DNA from: Flavobacteriaceae bacterium PS02334
GTDB lineage: Bacteria; Bacteroidota; Bacteroidia; Flavobacteriales; Flavobacteriaceae
Direction: 5' to 3'
Length of the DNA stretch: 64,000 nt
Assembly: GCA_029959295.1 (NCBI GenBank)
Contig: JASCOH010000003.1
Span: 124,001-188,000, forward strand
A program made the position numbers and the translations under genes. This document shows positions 59,725-64,000 of the stretch, in pieces; position 1 is the first letter of the stretch, and each line of letters opens with the position of its first letter. The notes under the pieces are model-generated. The model was not told the origin of the DNA. It did not search any database and worked only from the letters and a program-made list of their open reading frames with translations.

Positions 59725-60144
59725 TTATTTTTTCGTAAAACAAAGTGCCTTGTTTCCAACTCCGTCGTACAAATAAAGTTTTTTTCCTAATTTGAATTTT
59801 TGTACCGTATTGAATGCTGTCATAAATTGGTTTTCTCCAGTACCTTCGCAAGCCATTTTTGTTCCCATAATTGGTCCGAAAGTAATTTTATCTTCCTCTA
59901 CTTTAAAAGTTCCCGACATCGAATTGCATCCAGAATTTCCGGAAACTCTGCTTTCTGTTTTATCAAAATTTAAAGTCGGAATTTTAGCAAAGTCTTGTTT
60001 GTCAATTGGCTTTTCATTTATTTCTGCCAATTCCCAGCTAGATGTTGAAAGTTCAGCAACTGCTTCTGCGCCTTTTTTGCAACTGCAAGATTGTAATCCG
60101 AGCAAAACGATAGCACACATTATAGTTAAAAATCTCGTTTTCAT
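59725..60144 (-). CDS. META-domain lipoprotein
   Basis: 139 aa. Lipobox LGLQSCSCKKG, so Cys is near residue 20. One META domain (about 35-139): SWELAEINEKPIDKQDFAKIPTLNFD, RVSGNSGCNSMSGTFKV, ITFGPIMGTKMACEG, and KKLYLYDGVGNKALCF. The G-C-N motif and the second Cys in MACEG are the conserved pair. The downstream gene, 4 bp away, has the same domain at its C-terminus; the two arose by duplication. Function unknown. Confidence 0.87.
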   Translation of the reverse strand: MKTRFLTIMCAIVLLGLQSCSCKKGAEAVAELSTSSWELAEINEKPIDKQDFAKIPTLNFDKTESRVSGNSGCNSMSGTFKVEEDKITFGPIMGTKMACEGTGENQFMTAFNTVQKFKLGKKLYLYDGVGNKALCFTKK

Positions 60145-60227
60145 AATTTTGTTTTTTTAGGTTCCTTATAAATTTACCGAAATATTATGGCAAAAGAAAA
60201 CCTGTTAAGAATAATTTCGCAAATTGA

Positions 60228-62255
60228 TTACAGCAAGCCGTGGTATTTTCTAATAAACCATTCTGTAGCAAGCGAAATAGCAATTAAAATTAAAAGCCAA
60301 ATCCAATCTACCAAAGGAGTTTTCTTAGTAATTGCTTTTTGAACGGCTTTGTAATCTTCGTTTTCCAATAAAGATTTCACCAAATCGTCCACTTGATTTG
60401 GATGGAAAAGTTTTCCATTAGTTTGCAAAACCAATTGCGTCAATTTGTTCAAATCTGGATTAACGAATTGTTTTTCGATATCAAAATCCAAGACTTCAAA
60501 CGAACTTGTGTAAGTCGCTTTTGATTTTGCTTCTACAACTTTAAAACTGTAAATTCCAGCGGAAAGTCCGTCAAGATTGACTTTATAGGAATTATTTGAT
60601 TTTAATAAATCATAATTTTTGGTTTGCTTCGTAGCTTTATTGGTCAATGAAATAGTCAGTTTGGCATTTTCATCAAACTCATAATTCTTGTTGAAATATT
60701 GCGCATTGATTTCAATTGCTTCACCCGAATTATAAAAGCTTTCATGATTGACAACCAAAGATTTTTTGGAATTATTGGAAGCTAAAAACTGAATGGTTTT
60801 ATCTACAAAAACATCAAATTTTTCAAAAGATTGATTGTCGATGTGGCTTTGCAATCTCCATTTCCAAATATTTTCTCCTAAAAGAAATGCGCTTCTCTTT
60901 CCTTGATTTTCAGCGTAAGCCAACAATGGCGAACCTGTATTTACATTTCTGATTCTGGAAGAAAGCAAAACATCAACATTTTCTTTCACAGTTACAGTTC
61001 CAAAAGAATTTTGCAAAGGTGGCAAATTTTCAAAACCAATGTTGTCTATTGCAAACAAATTAAATTGCGTGCTGAAATCAGCCAAATAATCTTCTTTCTG
61101 ATTGCTCATTTTGAACTGCAAACTGTTTTGCTGTTGGTTCAAAAAGTTGAAATCGGTGTTGGTACCGGTAATAATCCAAGTATTTAAGTTGGCATTTTTA
61201 TTTGATTCGAAAATAGATTTAAACTCCGAAGTTGGTTGGTATAAAACAAGAATATTATAATCTTGCAACGAACTGATTTTATTTGGATTAACAATAGTTA
61301 CTTTACGTTGTAGATTAGTTTCGATTGAACGTTTTAAAGCACCAATATCCGGATGATTTATTGCTGAAACAATTGCCACTTCCGACTTTTGATCGATGAC
61401 TTCAACTGCAAAATTCTTGATATTGTTGTACGTATTTTTTTCTTGCTCTTTTGAAGTAATCGAAGCTTTAAAAACTTGAACGCCGATGTTATTTGCCGGC
61501 AATAAAACATTTAAAACCTGTGATTTTTTGGAAGGAGAAAACGAAATGCTTTGTTTGCTTAAAACCGAATTTCCTTGTGAAATACTGAAATCTGCTGTGA
61601 TGTTTTTGTTTCCTGAATACTGGAGAAAAACTTCCACAGGAAATTTATTTTTGTGAAAAGCATATTTATTTACGTTCAGCTGATTGATTTTTAAATCCAA
61701 AAAAGTGGTCGTATCGCCCAGAATTACAGGGAAAACTTTATTGTTTGGATTAAAACTGTAAACATAATCGTTTCCTGAAGTTTGGTTTCCATCGGTTAAA
61801 ATTACCGTTGGGAAAGTTGCATTTTTATTGATGCTTTTTAGGTTCTTGGCAACTTCATCAAGATTGGTTTGATTTCCCTTGAAATTAAAATTATCGGAAA
61901 GCTCAAATTCATTTGAAAACTGATACGACTGAATCTCAAATTTTTCTTGTAAATCTTTATTGGAAACTAATTTTTTATAGATTTCTAAGGAAGCTCCATT
62001 CGCCTTTAATTCAGAAATAGAACTCGAATTATCCACCACAATCGGCAAAGGTGCTTTTACAATTTCAAAAGTATTGCTTGTAATCTTTGGGTTAATTAGC
62101 AAAAGCAAGATCCCGAAGATGGAAAAGAAGCGAAGAAACGCTAAAAGAAGATTTATTTTTGATTTATTCTTAGCCCGGAAAAAATATTGAAAAAACGACA
62201 AACCTCCTGCTATTAGTACTGAAAGTAAGATTAATAGGATTGTGTTTGTTGTCAT
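60228..62255 (-). CDS. VWA-like integral membrane protein (BatA/aerotolerance-like)
   Basis: 675 aa. Two N-terminal transmembrane helices (about 4-26 and 33-57) frame LLAFLRFF. Next comes a von Willebrand A-like region (about 65-190) with the MIDAS-type LPIVVDNSSSI (D-x-S-x-S) and the strand TVILTDGNQTSGND. A periplasmic Ig-like and glutamine amidotransferase-like part follows (about 200-600), and a final helix anchors it (LVDWIWLLILIAISLATEWF). The metal-site Thr of a full MIDAS is not obvious. Bacteroidota encode several such proteins of unknown function, usually annotated as 'hypothetical' or 'VWA domain'. Located 83 bp upstream of the META pair on the same strand. Confidence 0.78.
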   Translation of the reverse strand: MTTNTILLILLSVLIAGGLSFFQYFFRAKNKSKINLLLAFLRFFSIFGILLLLINPKITSNTFEIVKAPLPIVVDNSSSISELKANGASLEIYKKLVSNKDLQEKFEIQSYQFSNEFELSDNFNFKGNQTNLDEVAKNLKSINKNATFPTVILTDGNQTSGNDYVYSFNPNNKVFPVILGDTTTFLDLKINQLNVNKYAFHKNKFPVEVFLQYSGNKNITADFSISQGNSVLSKQSISFSPSKKSQVLNVLLPANNIGVQVFKASITSKEQEKNTYNNIKNFAVEVIDQKSEVAIVSAINHPDIGALKRSIETNLQRKVTIVNPNKISSLQDYNILVLYQPTSEFKSIFESNKNANLNTWIITGTNTDFNFLNQQQNSLQFKMSNQKEDYLADFSTQFNLFAIDNIGFENLPPLQNSFGTVTVKENVDVLLSSRIRNVNTGSPLLAYAENQGKRSAFLLGENIWKWRLQSHIDNQSFEKFDVFVDKTIQFLASNNSKKSLVVNHESFYNSGEAIEINAQYFNKNYEFDENAKLTISLTNKATKQTKNYDLLKSNNSYKVNLDGLSAGIYSFKVVEAKSKATYTSSFEVLDFDIEKQFVNPDLNKLTQLVLQTNGKLFHPNQVDDLVKSLLENEDYKAVQKAITKKTPLVDWIWLLILIAISLATEWFIRKYHGLL

Positions 62256-62305
62256 TTTTTGTTTTTAGAAATTTTGAACCATTAAGTTATTAAGAAAGTT
62301 TAAGT

Positions 62306-62488
62306 TCACTTATATTTTTTTCTCTTTGTTACAGCATAAATTAATATCGATAAAGCTAGAAGAAATAATCCATAAGTTACCATTACTTGACCAGTAATAA
62401 AACCTATTTCAAATTTCCCATAAATAAAAAATATACCAATAAAGATTATAATTATCGCACATATCCCAATTCCCTTACTATTTTTCAT
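62306..62488 (-). CDS. Small two-helix membrane protein
   Basis: 60 aa from the ATG at 62488; a 13-codon longer start exists but is not protein-like. Two hydrophobic helices (about 6-24, IGICAIIIIFIGIFFIYG, and 31-51, GQVMVTYGLFLLALSILIY), with a C-terminal KRKKYK. No family recognised. On the same strand as and 50 bp upstream of the VWA-like gene, but not clearly in one operon. Confidence 0.6.
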   Translation of the reverse strand: MKNSKGIGICAIIIIFIGIFFIYGKFEIGFITGQVMVTYGLFLLALSILIYAVTKRKKYK

Positions 62489-62528
62489 AATATTATTTGA
62501 GGTTTCTAAATCTACAATCAAAGTCATA

Positions 62529-62670
62529 GCCCCGATTGAAGCGGAAATCCTTTCATTAAAAAAATCTATTTTTTCTTGGCGTGAAAGAGCGACCGGAGTA
62601 AGCTCCTTTCACGCCTTAGAAAAAAAGTTTTTTTGATGAAAGATTGCAGAGAAAAGCGGGAAAAGCTCCT
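62529..62670 (-). repeat. Structured intergenic repeat, related in ends to the two copies described
   Basis: 142 bp beginning AGCCCCGATTGAAGCGGAAA and ending GCGGGAAAAGCTCCT. A long interrupted stem joins CTTTCAT...ATGAAAG, ATTTTTTCT...AGAAAAAAAG, and GGCGTGAAAG / CTTTCACGCC. It shares AGCCCCGAT and GCGGGAAAA with the element at 41962-42072, but the middle is different. Elements with these end sequences recur between genes in Flavobacterium as far as I recall; I cannot verify copy number here. Confidence 0.6.
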
Positions 62671-62746
62671 TAAAAAATTTATGATTTTAGAGTTATGATT
62701 TATGAACAATTATTGTCAGCAGAAATCTTAAATCTTAAATCAAAAA

Positions 62747-63493
62747 TTACGTAAGCATCCCTCCGTCCACGTTCATGACTTGTCCTGTGATGTACGCGCT
62801 CATGTCTGAAGCCAAGAAAAGACAGGCGTTTGCAACGTCTTCTGTTGTGCCGCCACGTTTCAACGGAATTCCGTCTCTCCAGCCTTGAACTACGTCGTCG
62901 TTTAATTTTGCGGTCATTTCTGTCTCGATAAATCCTGGCGCGATGGCGTTACAACGGATGTTTCTTGAACCTAACTCTAACGCTACCGATTTTGTAAAAC
63001 CAATAACACCAGCTTTTGATGCTGCATAATTTGTTTGTCCGGCGTTTCCTTTCACTCCGACAACTGAACTCATATTGATGATTGAACCTTTGCGATTTTT
63101 CAGCATTGTTTTTTGAACGGCTTTGGTCATATTGAAAACCGATTTTAGGTTTACATTGATTACCGTGTCAAAATCTTCTTCAGAAATACGCATCAAAAGG
63201 TTGTCTTTTGTGATTCCGGCGTTGTTAATCAAGATATCGATGGTTCCGAAAGTCGCGATTACGTCGTCAACTAATTTTTGTGCTTCGTTAAAGTCTGCTG
63301 CGTTTGACTGGTAGCCTTTTGCTTGAACGCCAAGTGCCGTCAATTCGTCTTCCAATACTTTTGCGGCTTCAGCAGATGAACTGTATGTGAATGCCACGTT
63401 TGCTCCGTGTTTTGCAAAAACTTCAGCGATTCCTCGTCCGATTCCTCGACTCGCGCCTGTGATAATCGCTGTTTTTCCTTCTAATAATTTCAT
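62747..63493 (-). CDS. fabG: 3-oxoacyl-[acyl-carrier-protein] reductase
   Basis: 248 aa, the classical SDR length. TGASRGIGRGIAEVFA (cofactor-binding TGxxxGIG), NNAGITKDNLLMR, catalytic INMSSVVGVKGNAGQTNYAASKAGVIGFTKS (Ser, Tyr-x-x-x-Lys) and the C-terminal block IAPGFIETEMTAKL plus DVANACLFLASDMSAYITGQVMNVDGG are all present. This matches FabG, which reduces 3-oxoacyl-ACP with NADPH in fatty-acid elongation. Genomic context (no fabD or acpP nearby) does not add information. It is a single gene. Confidence 0.93.
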   Translation of the reverse strand: MKLLEGKTAIITGASRGIGRGIAEVFAKHGANVAFTYSSSAEAAKVLEDELTALGVQAKGYQSNAADFNEAQKLVDDVIATFGTIDILINNAGITKDNLLMRISEEDFDTVINVNLKSVFNMTKAVQKTMLKNRKGSIINMSSVVGVKGNAGQTNYAASKAGVIGFTKSVALELGSRNIRCNAIAPGFIETEMTAKLNDDVVQGWRDGIPLKRGGTTEDVANACLFLASDMSAYITGQVMNVDGGMLT

Positions 63494-63565
63494 TCTATTT
63501 AATTTAGTTTGCTCTTGTTAGGTTGACAAATATAAGAATTCAATTGCAATGAAATAACGTATAAT

Positions 63566-64000
63566 TTAATCTTTCACGAATTTATTTATCCTTTTGTCCC
63601 AAGCGGAACTATAAATTGCGATGATCATAAAAACTAATAGAATATAGTTGTACCAAGCATTTGAAATTAAGTCGGTTAGCGCTAATTTTCCTTTGGCAAA
63701 ACTTAAAATAAGCAAAACTTGTGCGCCATAAGGCAAAATTCCTTGAATTACACAACTGAAAACGTCTAAAATTGTAGCGACTTTCTTTGGACTTAGTTCA
63801 AATTCATCGCTGATTTCTTTAGCAATTTTTCCAGTAATTACAATGGAAACGGTGTTGTTTGCAATGGCCATATTTGTGATTCCGACCAGAGCTCCGATTC
63901 CCATTTGAGCAGATTTTTTGTTCTTTATTTTTGATTTTATTTTATACAAAACATAATCGATTCCGCCCGCTTTTTGGACTAATGTTGCCAAACCGCCTGT
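63566..64000 (-). CDS. NhaC-type Na+/H+ antiporter, C-terminal part (cut by the window end)
   Basis: Only the last 144 codons lie in the window; the frame is open at the right edge (TGGLATLVQKAGGIDYV). Transmembrane segments with SAQMGIGALVGITNMAIANNTVSIVITGKIAKEISDEF, SPKKVATILDVFSCVIQGILPYGAQVLLILSFAKG and YNYILLVFMIIAIY are typical of NhaC/C4-dicarboxylate-like (ArsB/NhaD superfamily) antiporters. The TIADD-type part of the active site is upstream and not visible. Likely sodium/proton exchange, but the superfamily assignment is all that can be supported. Confidence 0.75.
   Translation of the reverse strand, partial: TGGLATLVQKAGGIDYVLYKIKSKIKNKKSAQMGIGALVGITNMAIANNTVSIVITGKIAKEISDEFELSPKKVATILDVFSCVIQGILPYGAQVLLILSFAKGKLALTDLISNAWYNYILLVFMIIAIYSSAWDKRINKFVKD

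Noticed and set aside
1-64000. tRNA, rRNA, transposase or prophage genes
   Set aside because: No cloverleaf-like sequence, rRNA segment, transposase motif or phage structural gene was seen on either strand.

Overview
The window looks like a stretch of Flavobacterium-type (Bacteroidota, Flavobacteriia) chromosome. The evidence is a low G+C content, -7 promoter boxes of the TAnnTTTG type with almost no Shine-Dalgarno sequences, a secreted protein with a type IX secretion (Por) tail, TonB-dependent/CarboxypepD_reg proteins, TPR-LuxR and TPR-hybrid-kinase signalling proteins, a CheB-CheR-kinase fusion and small flavobacterial membrane proteins. There is no rRNA, tRNA, CRISPR array, transposase or prophage. 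Almost all of it is core or soft-core chromosome.

Layout. 0.1-6.9 kb: ArsC-like reductase, TonB-dependent receptor, a 53-aa membrane protein, fumarase, DUF1003 protein and CorA. 7-10.4 kb: two histidine-utilisation genes (hutI, hutG) around a coiled-coil membrane protein. 10.4-18.1 kb: a two-component system followed by a TolC/adaptor/RND heavy-metal efflux set; the regulator starts one base after hutG. 18.3-24.5 kb: DEAD-box helicase, secreted EEP-family phosphodiesterase, TPR hybrid kinase and the ABC-F factor EttA. 24.6-31.3 kb: a GLUG-repeat T9SS surface protein divergent from a TPR-LuxR regulator, then small and secreted proteins. 31.6-36.8 kb: the 1125-aa CheB/CheR/PAS/kinase, holA and an HsdR_N-like nuclease-fold protein. 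36.8-50.2 kb: glycosyltransferase, OmpA-like lipoprotein, YciO-type protein, UvrD/PcrA helicase, patatin, M1 peptidase, DUF1697, two helicases and endonuclease V. 50.4-64 kb: DUF6155-like protein, an nhaA-DUF3817-mscS operon, thioesterase, OmpA porin, a flotillin-like protein with four N-terminal modules, two META lipoproteins, a VWA-like membrane protein, fabG and the 3' part of an NhaC-type antiporter cut by the window end.

The least explained DNA is intergenic. (1) Ten degenerate 21-bp units, each with a TTAA core in nearly constant phase, fill the gap between endonuclease V and the DUF6155-like gene (50226-50440). (2) Two homologous ~112-bp elements (6908-7020 and, inverted, 41962-42072) keep their flanks but have different, self-complementary central stems, which suggests a structured element; a third, differently built hairpin with similar end motifs lies at 62529-62670. 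(3) Several other inverted or REP-like pieces sit between genes, one inside the metal-efflux operon and one apparently supplying the promoter of a leaderless gene. No defence island, secondary-metabolite cluster or complete novel multigene system is visible; the best candidates for something undescribed are these repeats and the modular flotillin.
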